Below, piece after piece: positions 52,200-61,534 of a DNA stretch of 64,000 bases. The notes beneath the pieces are model-generated. The model was given only the letters and a program-made list of their open reading frames with translations. It made no database searches and was not told the DNA's origin. The DNA comes from an uncultured Lachnospiraceae bacterium. Its GTDB lineage: Bacteria > Bacillota > Clostridia > Lachnospirales > Lachnospiraceae. The stretch lies in the NCBI GenBank assembly GCA_946549035.1, contig CAMNQH010000011.1, positions 1 to 64,000 of the forward strand. Reading direction: 5' to 3'. Within the stretch, counting starts at the first letter, position 1; each line of letters opens with the position of its first letter. Position numbers and translations under genes: made by a program.

Positions 52200-53150
52200 A
52201 TGGAATTTTTGACAGGAATATGTCCAAAGTGCCAGGGCGAGCTTCAGATTCCTGTGGGACATACCCAGATTATTTGTATGTACTGCGGGGAAGGAATCGA
52301 TGTGTCTTTGGCGGCGGCGATGGCGCAAAAACGGACAGGGGAAGTTCCGAAGGAACGGCAGGCAGAGAAGGAAGCTATGGCAGGCGAAGCCTTAAAGCAG
52401 TTTCCCAACATGCTTTTTTCCATTCAGGATCCCTTAAAGGACTTTAAGAAGAACCTGTATGAACCCAGTTTCCGGGCTTACGAAAAAGAGCAGGAAGGGC
52501 TTATGGATCTTTTGGAGGATACGTATGAAGGACTATCCAATCCAGACGGCTTTTTGAAAAGCCTGGCGTCCTCTATGGTGGAGCAGGTGCAGCTGCGTCT
52601 GGATGGAAAGAATAAGCGGAAGCAGGAAGATTTAATGATGGGCTTTAATATGAGCCTGGTTATTTATGTAAATCCTGCCTTAATTGCCCATAATAAAATG
52701 TCTGGCCGGGCGCTGGCCCAGGAGGTTTTGGCTGCCTGGAAGGAACAGTTCCCCAAGACAAATTTAAAATTGTCGGATTTCGACGCCATTAATAATGGGT
52801 TCAAACGGCGGTTTTGCTATATTACCACAGCAGTATGCGAAAGTCTGGGAAAGCCGGATGATTGCTATGAACTGAATTTACTGCGGGAATACCGGGATTT
52901 GTATTTGATGAAACAGCCGGGAGGGGAAGAGGAAATCCGGCGATATTACGATATTGCCCCTACCATTGTCAAGCGGATTGGAAGATCCCAAAAAGCTTCC
53001 CAAATTTATGAAGAAATATGGAAAGATTACCTGTCTGACTGCATAAAGTTGATAGAACGCCAGGAACAAGAAGAATGCCGGAAGGTATATCAGGATATGA
53101 TGGATATATTGGCACAAAGGTACTTTCACCAGGAGGAATTCGCATCATGA
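52200..53150 (+). CDS. Zinc-ribbon protein with C-terminal CFI-box, 316 aa
   Basis: The N-terminus is a zinc ribbon (CPKCQGE at 8-11 region and CMYCGEG about 18 residues later). The middle is helical, with a region including DLMMGFNMSLVIYVNPALI. Near residue 207 the protein has CYITTAVCESLGKPDDCYELNLLREYRD, which matches the CFI-box (C-[FY]-I-T-T-A) domain, and further YYDIAPTIVKRI. The function of this domain is unknown. It overlaps the metY-like gene by four bases (ATGA), and is 22 bases after yebC. Confidence 0.82.
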   Translation: MEFLTGICPKCQGELQIPVGHTQIICMYCGEGIDVSLAAAMAQKRTGEVPKERQAEKEAMAGEALKQFPNMLFSIQDPLKDFKKNLYEPSFRAYEKEQEGLMDLLEDTYEGLSNPDGFLKSLASSMVEQVQLRLDGKNKRKQEDLMMGFNMSLVIYVNPALIAHNKMSGRALAQEVLAAWKEQFPKTNLKLSDFDAINNGFKRRFCYITTAVCESLGKPDDCYELNLLREYRDLYLMKQPGGEEEIRRYYDIAPTIVKRIGRSQKASQIYEEIWKDYLSDCIKLIERQEQEECRKVYQDMMDILAQRYFHQEEFAS

Positions 53151-54430
53151 AAGAAGCATATAAGATTGAGACAAAATGTATACAGTCCGGATGGCAGCCG
53201 TCCAAAGGAGAGCCAAGGGTTCTGCCGATTTATCAGAGCACAACATTTCTGTATGAAAACAGCGACCAGATGGGGCGGCTGTTTGATTTGGAAGACAGCG
53301 GCTATTTTTACACGCGGCTGCAGAATCCTACCAATGACACGGTGGCGGCAAAGATTACGGATCTGGAAGGCGGAGTGGCAGGGATGCTGACTTCTTCCGG
53401 GCAGGCAGCCAATTATTATGCTATTTTTAATATTTGCGAAACCGGAGATCATTTTGTCTGTTCTTCTACCATTTATGGCGGCACGTTTAACTTATTTGCT
53501 GTAACAATGAAAAAGATGGGGATTGACTGTACGTTTGTAGACCCGGATGCGTCGGAAGAAGAAATCGCAAAAGCTTTCCGCCCCAACACCAAGGCCTTGT
53601 TTGCGGAAACGATTGCCAATCCGGCCATTGTGGTGACCGATATTGAGAAATTTGCAAAAATCGCTCATTCCCACGGCGTACCTCTGATTATGGACAATAC
53701 GTTTCCCACCCCTATCAACTGCAGGCCCATAGAATGGGGAGCAGACATTGTCACCCACTCTACCACCAAGTATATGGACGGTCACGCCATGTGCGTAGGA
53801 GGCTGTATTGTAGATAGCGGTAACTTTGATTGGGACGCCCACAAAGATAAGTTCCCGGGGCTGACAAAACCGGATCCCTCTTATCACGGCGTCGTATATA
53901 CCCAGAAGTTTGGAAAAGGCGCTTATATCACCAAGGCGACGGTTCAGATGATGCGGGATTTAGGCTCCATCCAGTCTCCGCAAAATGCCTTTTTATTGAA
54001 TATTGGCCTTGAGACACTGCATTTGCGGATGGCCCGTCATTGTGAGAATGCCCAAAAGGTTGCAGAATATTTAAAAGACCATGAAAAGGTCGCATGGGTT
54101 CAATATGCCGGCCTGCCAGGGGATAAGTATTACGATTTAGCGAAGAAGTATATGCCCCAGGGCACCTGCGGCGTCATTGCCTTTGGTCTAAAGGGCGGAA
54201 GAAAGGTATCTGTGGATTTCATGGATCACCTGAAAATGGTTGCCATTGTTACTCATGTGGCGGACGCCAGAACGTGTGTGCTTCATCCGGCCAGCCATAC
54301 CCACCGGCAGTTGACGGATGAACAGCTGAAGGAAGCAGGAGTGGCGCCTGACCTGATTCGGTTATCCATAGGAATTGAACATGTGGATGATATCATAGCG
54401 GATTTGGAACAAGCATTAAGCTTAGTATAA
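53147..54430 (+). CDS. metY: O-acetylhomoserine sulfhydrylase family PLP enzyme, 427 aa
   Basis: Cys/Met metabolism PLP family, near the length of O-acetyl-L-homoserine sulfhydrylase. It would make homocysteine or methionine precursors from O-acetylhomoserine. The PLP lysine is in [10 protein letters not shown], with [11 protein letters not shown] near residue 85 and the Tyr/Arg pair YTRLQNPT. The C-terminal [18 protein letters not shown] and [15 protein letters not shown] are typical. A close relative such as methionine gamma-lyase is possible but the length and closing blocks favour MetY. The start at 53147 follows AGGAGG and is coupled to the CFI-box gene. Confidence 0.88.
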   Translation: MKEAYKIETKCIQSGWQPSKGEPRVLPIYQSTTFLYENSDQMGRLFDLEDSGYFYTRLQNPTNDTVAAKITDLEGGVAGMLTSSGQAANYYAIFNICETGDHFVCSSTIYGGTFNLFAVTMKKMGIDCTFVDPDASEEEIAKAFRPNTKALFAETIANPAIVVTDIEKFAKIAHSHGVPLIMDNTFPTPINCRPIEWGADIVTHSTTKYMDGHAMCVGGCIVDSGNFDWDAHKDKFPGLTKPDPSYHGVVYTQKFGKGAYITKATVQMMRDLGSIQSPQNAFLLNIGLETLHLRMARHCENAQKVAEYLKDHEKVAWVQYAGLPGDKYYDLAKKYMPQGTCGVIAFGLKGGRKVSVDFMDHLKMVAIVTHVADARTCVLHPASHTHRQLTDEQLKEAGVAPDLIRLSIGIEHVDDIIADLEQALSLV

Positions 54431-54449
54431 TAAATAAGGGGGAAGCGAT

Positions 54450-55898
54450 ATGAAGAACGTTCTCTTTGCTGCATCGGAATGTGTACCGTTTATTAAGACC
54501 GGAGGTTTGGCGGATGTATGCGGTGCACTGCCCAAGGAATTTAACAAGGACGAGTGGGATGTAAGGGTGGTACTGCCCAATTATAGCTGCATTCCGGAAA
54601 AATGGAGAAATCAGTTTGAATATGTGATTCATTTCTATATGAAGGCAGGGCCTTATATTCCGGAAAAATATGTGGGTGTGCTTCAGTACAAACACCAGGG
54701 AATCACCTATTATTTCATCGATAACCAGGAGTATTTCAATTCCTTTTTACCTTACGGGAATATTCGGGAAGATATTGAAAAGTTTATTTTCTTCGATAAA
54801 GCTGTGCTCTCTATGCTGCCGCTGATTAATTTCCGGCCGGATTTGATTCACTGTCACGACTGGCAGACCGGATTTCTTCCTGTATATTTGAAAACAGAAT
54901 TTGCCGGTTCTGATTTCTTCCGGGGAATTAAATCCATTATGACCATACACAACCTGAAATTCCAGGGTGTATGGGACGTAAAGACCATCCAGGGATTAAG
55001 CGGCCTTCCCTCGTCGCTGTTTGTGCCGGATAAGCTGGAGTTTAACAAAGGGGCTAATATGCTAAAGGGCGGCCTGGTTTATGCGGATTATATTACGACT
55101 GTCAGCGACAGCTATGCCGTGGAGATTCAATCCGACTATTACGGCGAAGGCTTAAACGGGCTGATGTATGCCAGACGCTTGGATATGCAGGGAATCGTCA
55201 ACGGAATTGATTATGATGTATATAATCCGGAAACAGATCCTAAGATTTATGCCCATTACAATGCAGGAGATTTCCGGAAGAAGAAGTGTAAAAACAAGTT
55301 GAGCCTTCAGGAAGAGCTGGGACTGGAAGTTGATAAAAAGCGTTATATGATCGGCTTGATTTCCCGTCTGACGGATCAAAAGGGTCTGGACTTAGTAGAA
55401 TGCGTGATTGAGCAAATCGTAGATGAGTTTACCCAGCTTGTGGTGATCGGAACCGGGGACAGCAAATATGAGAATTTGTTCCGCCATTATGCATGGAAGT
55501 ATCCCAATCGGGTATCGGCCAATATCTGTTACTCCGATGATTTGGCCCATAAGCTTTACGCGGCGGCGGATGCATTTTTAATGCCTTCCCGATTTGAACC
55601 CTGCGGCTTAACTCAGATGATTTCCTTCCGGTATGGAACCGTTCCCATTGTCAGGGAAACAGGAGGATTGAAGGATACGGTGCAGTCCTTTAATGAGTAT
55701 GAGAATACGGGAGACGGCTTCTCCTTTACCAATTATAATGCTCATGAGATGCTTGGCACTATTAATTATTCCAAAAAGATTTTCTTTGAGCAGAAGCGTA
55801 ACTGGAATATGATGGTAGAGCGGGGAATGGCAAATGATTATTCCTGGCGTGTTTCTACCGGAAGATATGAAGGATTATATCGGTATTTATTAGGGTAA
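54450..55898 (+). CDS. glgA: Glycogen synthase, 482 aa
   Basis: A GT5 glucosyltransferase that extends glycogen from ADP-glucose. The N-terminal substrate motif KTGGLADVCGALP is present, followed by IHCHDWQTGFLPVYLKTE, TIHNLKFQGVWD and the C-terminal PSRFEPCGLTQMISFRYG with the conserved acidic residue. The length is normal. No other glycogen genes (glgB, glgC, glgP) are next to it. A terminator follows the stop directly. Confidence 0.96.
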   Translation: MKNVLFAASECVPFIKTGGLADVCGALPKEFNKDEWDVRVVLPNYSCIPEKWRNQFEYVIHFYMKAGPYIPEKYVGVLQYKHQGITYYFIDNQEYFNSFLPYGNIREDIEKFIFFDKAVLSMLPLINFRPDLIHCHDWQTGFLPVYLKTEFAGSDFFRGIKSIMTIHNLKFQGVWDVKTIQGLSGLPSSLFVPDKLEFNKGANMLKGGLVYADYITTVSDSYAVEIQSDYYGEGLNGLMYARRLDMQGIVNGIDYDVYNPETDPKIYAHYNAGDFRKKKCKNKLSLQEELGLEVDKKRYMIGLISRLTDQKGLDLVECVIEQIVDEFTQLVVIGTGDSKYENLFRHYAWKYPNRVSANICYSDDLAHKLYAAADAFLMPSRFEPCGLTQMISFRYGTVPIVRETGGLKDTVQSFNEYENTGDGFSFTNYNAHEMLGTINYSKKIFFEQKRNWNMMVERGMANDYSWRVSTGRYEGLYRYLLG

Positions 55899-55902
55899 GT
55901 TC

Positions 55903-55939
55903 AAAAGCAGGAAACCTGTCAAGTGTTTCCTGCTTTTTT
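55903..55939 (+). terminator. Intrinsic terminator after glgA
   Basis: AAAAGCAGGAAAC (55903-55915) pairs perfectly with GTTTCCTGCTTTT (55925-55937) and runs into further T residues. Confidence 0.9.
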
Positions 55940-55944
55940 AAGCT

Positions 55945-55992
55945 TTTTATAAGAAATGCGGCAAGGTTTTCATAAGGAACCGCCTTTATACT
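55945..55992 (+). promoter_or_regulatory. Direct repeats and -10 box before the two-component operon
   Basis: TTTTATAAGAA (55945-55955) and TTTTCATAAGGAA (55967-55979) are related sequences 22 bases apart, two helical turns. A -10-like TATACT follows at 55987-55992 with no good -35 box. This layout fits an activated, possibly self-controlled OmpR-type promoter. Confidence 0.45.
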
Positions 55993-56010
55993 AAAGGCAG
56001 GCTAAAGGAA

Positions 56011-56028
56011 GGCGGCAAGGCTGCCGCC
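56011..56028 (+). other. Short GC-rich hairpin in the leader of the response-regulator gene
   Basis: GGCGGCA and TGCCGCC pair around an AGGC loop, just before the ribosome site. It may affect transcript stability or translation. Confidence 0.4.
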
Positions 56029-56048
56029 TGTGAGTGAGAGGTGAAGAT

Positions 56049-56759
56049 ATGAAGGAATGTGTTTTGGTGGTAGACGATGATAAGGAAATCGTAGGGGCAA
56101 TCGCCTTGCTTCTGGAAAAAGAAGGCTATCAGGTAAGAAAGGCTTACGACGGAATGGAAGCTCTTAAGGTGTTAGCGGAGCAGTCGGTACAGCTTATCAT
56201 TATGGACGTAATGATGCCGAAATTGGACGGATTGTCCGCTATGATGAAGATTCGTGAGCGCCGGAATTTGCCCATTATTGTCTTAAGCGCCAAGACAGAA
56301 GAAACGGACAAGGTGTTAGGGCTTTCTATGGGGGCGGATGATTACGTGTCAAAACCGTTTCATCCGGCGGAGCTGGCGGCCCGGGTGAAAAGCCAGCTTC
56401 GCCGATATACCCGTCTGGGAGATATTCATTCCTGGAACGAGGCGGAGGAGATCTGGAACGGCCGGCTTTGTTATCGCTTAAAAGAACGTATGCTTTATGC
56501 AGATGAAGAACCCATAAAGCTGACAGCGACGGAGACCAAAATCATTGACCTGTTTATGCGCAACCTTGGAAGAATTTTTCCGGCGGAGGAGATTTATCAG
56601 CGTGTCTGGGAAGAGCCTTCCTTCGCACCGGAAAATACAGTTATGGTACACATTCGTCATATTCGGGAAAAAATCGAACTCAATCCGAAGGAGCCGGAAT
56701 ATATAAAGGTGGTGTGGGGCATTGGATACAAAATGGAAAAAATGGAAAATCGTTCTTAG
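56049..56759 (+). CDS. OmpR/PhoB-family response regulator, 236 aa
   Basis: An N-terminal receiver domain with the phospho-acceptor Asp53 in LIIMDVMMPK, acids near residue 10 (VVDDDKE), conserved Lys in DDYVSKPFHP, and a C-terminal winged helix ending in VWGIGYKME. The start at 56049 has AGGTGA upstream; a GTG at 56034 would add five residues. The kinase gene begins inside its 3' end, so the pair is translationally coupled. Targets are unknown; the neighbouring bioY and glgA offer no clear hint. Confidence 0.94.
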   Translation: MKECVLVVDDDKEIVGAIALLLEKEGYQVRKAYDGMEALKVLAEQSVQLIIMDVMMPKLDGLSAMMKIRERRNLPIIVLSAKTEETDKVLGLSMGADDYVSKPFHPAELAARVKSQLRRYTRLGDIHSWNEAEEIWNGRLCYRLKERMLYADEEPIKLTATETKIIDLFMRNLGRIFPAEEIYQRVWEEPSFAPENTVMVHIRHIREKIELNPKEPEYIKVVWGIGYKMEKMENRS

Positions 56760-59088
56760 CTTGACGTCCTTCTTTTTGGGCATGTCGCTTTTTTTAACAA
56801 ATGCTGTAGCAGTCGGAGGGTTGCTCTCAACCTGGGGAAGGGAGTTGTTTCATAGAACCGGAGATTACCAGGATAGCGGAGACTTCCGGTGGTATGTCTC
56901 CAACTGTTTGGAGGAGCTTTTAAGTGCGGCTGTAGGGGGAAATAAGTGGAAGAATTACGGTACGGCGTATTCGGACGGATTATGGATGGGTTCGGATCAA
57001 GGATATTCCTCTTATGGAGTAGAGGAACAGAGGGAATCCTACTATGAAGCTGCGGCGGAAGGAGGCGGCTCTATCATTCAGGAAGAACAGGAAACCAATG
57101 ACAGTACAGGCTATGTAGAGGAGGCCTATGTAAGCGGATATGCTTCTTCCTGGACGAATGTAAAAGAGTATATGGCTGAAAAAGCAAAGGATAAAAATCT
57201 TCAATATGCGCTGGTATACAAAAAAAAGCTGATTTATACCAATATCCAGGACTGGGAAGAAAAAACATCCGCAGAATGGGATGGAAGGGATTTTTATAAA
57301 AGCCTGGATCCGAAAGAATATAACTTTTGCTTATGGTTTAACAAAAACGGAGACGGCAAAGTAGAGATTTCCCGAAATGGAAGACAGGAAGATGTTTATG
57401 GGGACGGTGTTTATGATGCTGACAGTCTCTGGTATGTGCCCGGGTATACGAATTTCAATGTGGATGATTCTACAGAGGATGCAGTGATATTTCTGGCAAT
57501 AGCCAAAGAACCCAAGCTGTATATTACCGGAAATTATAAGGACTATGGATCCGTCCAGTATGGAGAAGGCTTGTATTATCGACAACAACAGTACCTTTTG
57601 GTGCAAAAGCAGTTCAAAAGATCTTGTATTTGGTTGGGGGCTGCCGTCCTATTATTACTATTATCTTTCCTTTTAAGAAAAGCGAAACGGCTTGGAACCC
57701 AGGCAATCGCCCGGTTTTTAGGAAATCTGTGGATGGAATTTAAGGTGCCCTTCTGCCTCTTATTTCCTGTGGTTCTCTTTCTTTTCCTGAACAAGGACAT
57801 GATGCGGGAGACATGGATGCTTTTCAATTATGGAGGGTATTGGGGAGACGTCTTGGATCAGCTGCTGCAGATGGCTATGGGAAAGGTCTTCCTTCTGGGA
57901 TGCTTTTGGCTAGTCTATTTCATCGTATTGGATTTGAGAAACAACTGGGGGCGCCTGAAAAAGCCTTTGTTTGACTCCCTGCGGACAAAGGAGCTTTCCT
58001 ATTCTGTACAAAAACGTTTGATAAGGCGATATGCCCTGATGTTAGCCACAGGGATCTTATCCTTACTGACAATGGTTTTCTCCTTGCTTCTGGTTCTTCA
58101 AGGGGGAAACAAAGCTTACGGAGACTATGCAGGTAATACGGCTGCGTCAAAGGCTTGGCAGAGCGGTTTACTGACGGTGATGACAATTTTATTTTTATTG
58201 CTGTTGCTTTGCGTGATTGCAGGATTTTGCGCCATGAAAAAGTACCGTCGCCTGGCGGAGGATATCGGAGCCCTTTCAGACCATATTAAAGAGATCAAAG
58301 GCGGTAATCTTAGTAAAGGGCTGAAGCTTCCGGAAGATGCGGACTTAAAACAGGATGCGGAAAACTTAAATGATATCCAGCATGGGTTGGAGAATGCATT
58401 AAGGGAACAAATGCACAGTGAGCGAATGAAGGTGGAATTGGTGGCGAACGTCTCCCACGATATTAAGACGCCCCTAACCTCTATTGTCAGTTATGTGGAT
58501 TTGCTGAAACAAGAAGAAGATCTGCCCCAACATGTGCAGGAATTTATTCGGATTTTATGGGAGAAAGCAGAGCGGTTAAAGACCATTGTGCAGGATGTAT
58601 TTGAAGTGAGCAAGGCGGCTTCCGGGCAGCTTCCGGTGCAGATAGAGGAATTGGACTTAGGGAAGCTTCTGCGGCAGACGTTGGCGGACATGGATGGGCA
58701 GATTGTAGAAAGCGGTTTAAAGATGCGGGTCGTGATTCCAGAAGAGCCGGTTGTGATTCTTGCAGACGGCCAAAGGCTGTATCGGGTATTTCAGAATCTG
58801 ATTCAGAATGCCCTGCAATATTCTTTGGAAGGCTCCCGGATATTTCTCTCATTAACAAAGGTGAAAACGAAGTATGTGGTCTGCGTGAAAAATACTTCCA
58901 ATCTGGAATTAGAGCAGGGAAAAGATTTTACAGAGCGTTTTGTGCGGGGGGACGCAAGCCGGACAGACGGCGGAAGCGGCCTTGGACTGTCCATTGCCAA
59001 AAGCTTTACGGAGGCCTGCCATGGAGAGTTCCAGGTGGATATGGATGCAGATTTGTTTACAGTTACAGTATCCTTTTCGGAGATTTGA
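56722..59088 (+). CDS. Sensor histidine kinase, multi-helix, 788 aa
   Basis: One N-terminal helix, a large extracytoplasmic region (about 32-293), then about five further helices (about 295-500), a HAMP-like linker, a HisKA domain with His579 in VSHDIKTPLTS and a HATPase domain (NLIQNALQYS; GSGLGLSIAKSF). It should phosphorylate the response regulator encoded just upstream. The start appears to be TTG at 56722, overlapping the regulator gene by 38 bases; the residues after it are basic and suit a membrane start. The extracytoplasmic domain is not recognised. It is rich in Tyr and Asp/Glu and may bind a polymer, peptide or cation. Confidence 0.88.
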   Translation: MDTKWKKWKIVLSLTSFFLGMSLFLTNAVAVGGLLSTWGRELFHRTGDYQDSGDFRWYVSNCLEELLSAAVGGNKWKNYGTAYSDGLWMGSDQGYSSYGVEEQRESYYEAAAEGGGSIIQEEQETNDSTGYVEEAYVSGYASSWTNVKEYMAEKAKDKNLQYALVYKKKLIYTNIQDWEEKTSAEWDGRDFYKSLDPKEYNFCLWFNKNGDGKVEISRNGRQEDVYGDGVYDADSLWYVPGYTNFNVDDSTEDAVIFLAIAKEPKLYITGNYKDYGSVQYGEGLYYRQQQYLLVQKQFKRSCIWLGAAVLLLLLSFLLRKAKRLGTQAIARFLGNLWMEFKVPFCLLFPVVLFLFLNKDMMRETWMLFNYGGYWGDVLDQLLQMAMGKVFLLGCFWLVYFIVLDLRNNWGRLKKPLFDSLRTKELSYSVQKRLIRRYALMLATGILSLLTMVFSLLLVLQGGNKAYGDYAGNTAASKAWQSGLLTVMTILFLLLLLCVIAGFCAMKKYRRLAEDIGALSDHIKEIKGGNLSKGLKLPEDADLKQDAENLNDIQHGLENALREQMHSERMKVELVANVSHDIKTPLTSIVSYVDLLKQEEDLPQHVQEFIRILWEKAERLKTIVQDVFEVSKAASGQLPVQIEELDLGKLLRQTLADMDGQIVESGLKMRVVIPEEPVVILADGQRLYRVFQNLIQNALQYSLEGSRIFLSLTKVKTKYVVCVKNTSNLELEQGKDFTERFVRGDASRTDGGSGLGLSIAKSFTEACHGEFQVDMDADLFTVTVSFSEI

Positions 59089-59098
59089 GAAAAAATTC

Positions 59099-59127
59099 TT
59101 TACAGAAGAAACCGCAGGGCGTATACT
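59099..59127 (+). promoter_or_regulatory. Promoter for bioY
   Basis: TTTACA (59099-59104) and TATACT (59122-59127) are spaced by 17 bases, about 50 bases before the start. No BirA-type operator was recognised. Confidence 0.55.
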
Positions 59128-59175
59128 AAGACATGAATCCAGAACGTGATTTTCTGATACGAAAAGGAGGCATGT

Positions 59176-59733
59176 ATGAAAAAGTTAAAAATGATTGATG
59201 TTGTAACCATCGCATTGGCGGCGGCTATTGTATGTATCTTAGCGCCCGTTTCCATTACCCTTGGTTTTACGCCTATCCCCATTACCCTTGGACTGTTTGC
59301 CGTAGTAATGGCGGGAGTGATCTTAGGAAGCAAAAATGGGACGATATGCATCTTGATTTATATTCTGATCGGCGCTGTGGGCCTTCCAGTATTTTCCGGA
59401 TATTCCGGCGGGATAGGAAAGATTGCAGGCCCCAGCGGCGGATATCTTTGGGGATATCTGTTTTTAGCCTGGTTTACCGGTTTCTTTGTGGAACGTTTTG
59501 GAGGAAAATGGTATATGGCAGTTCTTGGAGGAGTAATAGGAACCATTGCATGTTATATGTTTGGAACCGTATGGATGGCGGTGCAGTTGTCCATGGGACC
59601 CATGGAAGCTCTGTGGGCCGGTGTAATTCCTTTTATTCCATTTGATTTGATGAAGATTGTTCTGGCCGCTCTTGCGTGTTGTCCGGTGCGGGCTATATTA
59701 ATTCAACAAAACCTGATTTCTGTAAAAAAATGA
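59176..59733 (+). CDS. bioY: BioY biotin transporter, substrate-binding component, 185 aa
   Basis: Six membrane helices, with the BioY blocks FTPIPITLGLFAVVMAGVILG, GLPVFSGYSGGIGKIAGPSGGYLWGY and the C-terminal PFDLMKIVLAAL. It is the S component of an ECF-type importer that captures biotin. The energising EcfA/A'/T genes are not in the window, so it would share a central ECF module. A good ribosome site (AAGGAGG) precedes the ATG. Confidence 0.93.
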   Translation: MKKLKMIDVVTIALAAAIVCILAPVSITLGFTPIPITLGLFAVVMAGVILGSKNGTICILIYILIGAVGLPVFSGYSGGIGKIAGPSGGYLWGYLFLAWFTGFFVERFGGKWYMAVLGGVIGTIACYMFGTVWMAVQLSMGPMEALWAGVIPFIPFDLMKIVLAALACCPVRAILIQQNLISVKK

Positions 59734-59764
59734 ATGAAAAAAGAAAAAGTTTTACATACTAGAA

Positions 59765-59796
59765 GAAGAATCCTGCAGTGCAGGATTCTTCTTTTT
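59765..59796 (+). terminator. Intrinsic terminator after bioY
   Basis: GAAGAATCCTG (59765-59775) pairs with CAGGATTCTTC (59781-59791) around CAGTG and is followed by TTTTT. Confidence 0.9.
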
Positions 59797-59818
59797 AGGA
59801 AAGGATAACAGCAGGGCT

Positions 59819-60529
59819 ATGAATGAGAATCGGGAATTAAACCAAAAGGAAATTGAACAAAAGACAAATGAATCCATCCAGGATATGGGCCAAATGACGT
59901 TGGATCACAGTCGCCAGAAGCACCGGATCCATCTTTTGTCCATTATCGGTGAAATTGAAGGGCATGAATGCCTTTCCAATAACACGAAATCCACAAAATA
60001 CGAACATGTGTTGCCAAAGTTAGCTTCCATTGAGGATGATGACGAGGTGGACGGAGTGCTGGTATTAATCAATACAGTAGGAGGGGATGTGGAATCAGGG
60101 CTGGCCATTGCGGAGATGATTGCTTCTTTAAGTAAGCCTACGGTATCTCTGGTATTGGGAGGAAGCCATTCCATCGGGGTGCCTTTAGCGGTATCTACGG
60201 ATTATTCTTATATCGTACCCACCGGTACCATGGTGATTCATCCGGTGCGCCTTACCGGACTGGTTATCGGCGCGCCCCAGACCTATGATTATTTTCAGCA
60301 GATGCAGGATCGGATCGTTGGCTTTATCAGCAGCCATTGTTTCGCCAGAAAAGAGCGATTGGAGGAAATGATGCTGAATACTGGAATGCTCACCAAAGAT
60401 CTGGGAACGATTTTAGTAGGCGCCCAAACGGTAACGGAAGGCATTATCAATGAAGTAGGCGGCATTCACGAAGCAATGAAACGGCTTCATATTATGATTG
60501 AAGATTGTAAAAATGAGGAAGAACTGTAA
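59819..60529 (+). CDS. tepA: ClpP-like serine protease, TepA type, 236 aa
   Basis: A ClpP-fold protein of the TepA/YmfB branch. The Ser nucleophile is Ser118 in GGSHSIGVPLAVS and the His is His141 in MVIHPVRLTG; the third residue is less clear. TepA in Bacillus was linked to protein translocation and spore SASP degradation. The N-terminus carries a polar extension of about 30 residues. It lies upstream of uppP and ftsK; in Bacillus the neighbouring order tepA-ylzJ-spoIIIE is similar. A weak ribosome site precedes the start. Confidence 0.88.
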   Translation: MNENRELNQKEIEQKTNESIQDMGQMTLDHSRQKHRIHLLSIIGEIEGHECLSNNTKSTKYEHVLPKLASIEDDDEVDGVLVLINTVGGDVESGLAIAEMIASLSKPTVSLVLGGSHSIGVPLAVSTDYSYIVPTGTMVIHPVRLTGLVIGAPQTYDYFQQMQDRIVGFISSHCFARKERLEEMMLNTGMLTKDLGTILVGAQTVTEGIINEVGGIHEAMKRLHIMIEDCKNEEEL

Positions 60530-60548
60530 TAGAAATAAAAATGCGATA

Positions 60549-60577
60549 ATGACATCTCCTTTCAAATGTGCTATACT
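60549..60577 (+). promoter_or_regulatory. Promoter for uppP
   Basis: ATGACA (60549-60554) and TATACT (60572-60577) are spaced by 17 bases, about 65 bases before the start codon of uppP. Confidence 0.5.
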
Positions 60578-60643
60578 AACTAGGTATGAATTTTTACAGA
60601 AGCAACAGGCAATCGGGACGAATGAGAAACACAGGAGGGTACC

Positions 60644-61522
60644 ATGTCATTATTAGAAGCGATATTTATGGGAATTATACAAGGTTTGACAGAGTTTCTG
60701 CCGGTGAGCAGTTCCGGGCATCTGGCCATTTTCAAAAATATTTTCCAGGTGAATACGGATACCGGGATCTTATTCGATGTGCTTTTGCATATAGGCACAC
60801 TGGTGGCAGTATTTATTGTATATCACCGGGATATCGGCAAAATGATACGAGAAGGATTTGGGCTTTTAGGAGACGCCTTTTGCAACATTGGAATTTTTTT
60901 CCAACGGAATGCGGGGAAACAGGAAGTCCCTTATCGAAGAGTGATAAAAAACGGATACCGGAAATTTGACCTGTTGGTGATCGTCTCCACCATACCTACA
61001 GCGGTGATTGGCTATACCGCGAAAGATTTGGTGGAGGTAGCCTCCGGTGTGCTGCTGGTTCCGGGTATTTGCCTGATACTTACCAGCATTCTTTTGTTTA
61101 TTTCAGACCGGATACCAGATAAAGGGAAAAGCCCAAAAAATGTTACCTACACCAATGCTTTTGGTATAGGCATTTGCCAGGGGATTGCCACATTGCCAGG
61201 ACTGTCTAGGTCCGGAACTACCATAACGGCATGTTTAATCAGCGGTTTTGATCGCAATTTTGCAGTGAAGTATTCCTTCATTATGTCGATTCCGGCGATT
61301 TTGGGAGCTGCGATACTGCAGCTTAAGGATATCGGAACGGTAGAAGTGGAGCCTGTGCAGGTGGGCTACTATGCCCTGGGAACACTGGTGGCGGCAGTTG
61401 TGGGATATGTCTGCATTAAAACATTGCTGGTGGTGGTACGAAAAAAGAAATTTACATATTTTGCAGCGTATTGCATGTTGATAGGCATTTTGTCTATCGT
61501 TGGATATTTTGTGCTAGTTTAG
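60644..61522 (+). CDS. uppP: Undecaprenyl-diphosphatase, 292 aa
   Basis: This membrane enzyme recycles undecaprenyl diphosphate for peptidoglycan synthesis and gives some bacitracin tolerance. The two inverted half motifs are clear: GIIQGLTEFLPVSSSGHLAI near the start, with Glu and Ser of the active site, and GICQGIATLPGLSRSGTTI near residue 175, with the Arg. There are about eight helices. A cytoplasmic loop around 90-110 is longer than in E. coli. An AGGAGG site precedes the ATG; ftsK follows 12 bases later. Confidence 0.95.
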   Translation: MSLLEAIFMGIIQGLTEFLPVSSSGHLAIFKNIFQVNTDTGILFDVLLHIGTLVAVFIVYHRDIGKMIREGFGLLGDAFCNIGIFFQRNAGKQEVPYRRVIKNGYRKFDLLVIVSTIPTAVIGYTAKDLVEVASGVLLVPGICLILTSILLFISDRIPDKGKSPKNVTYTNAFGIGICQGIATLPGLSRSGTTITACLISGFDRNFAVKYSFIMSIPAILGAAILQLKDIGTVEVEPVQVGYYALGTLVAAVVGYVCIKTLLVVVRKKKFTYFAAYCMLIGILSIVGYFVLV

Positions 61523-61534
61523 GAGGGTGGCGGC

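Noticed and set aside
60580..60969. Plus-strand frame of 127 codons from 60586
   Set aside because: It overlaps the uppP leader and gene in another frame, with no ribosome site and no domain.
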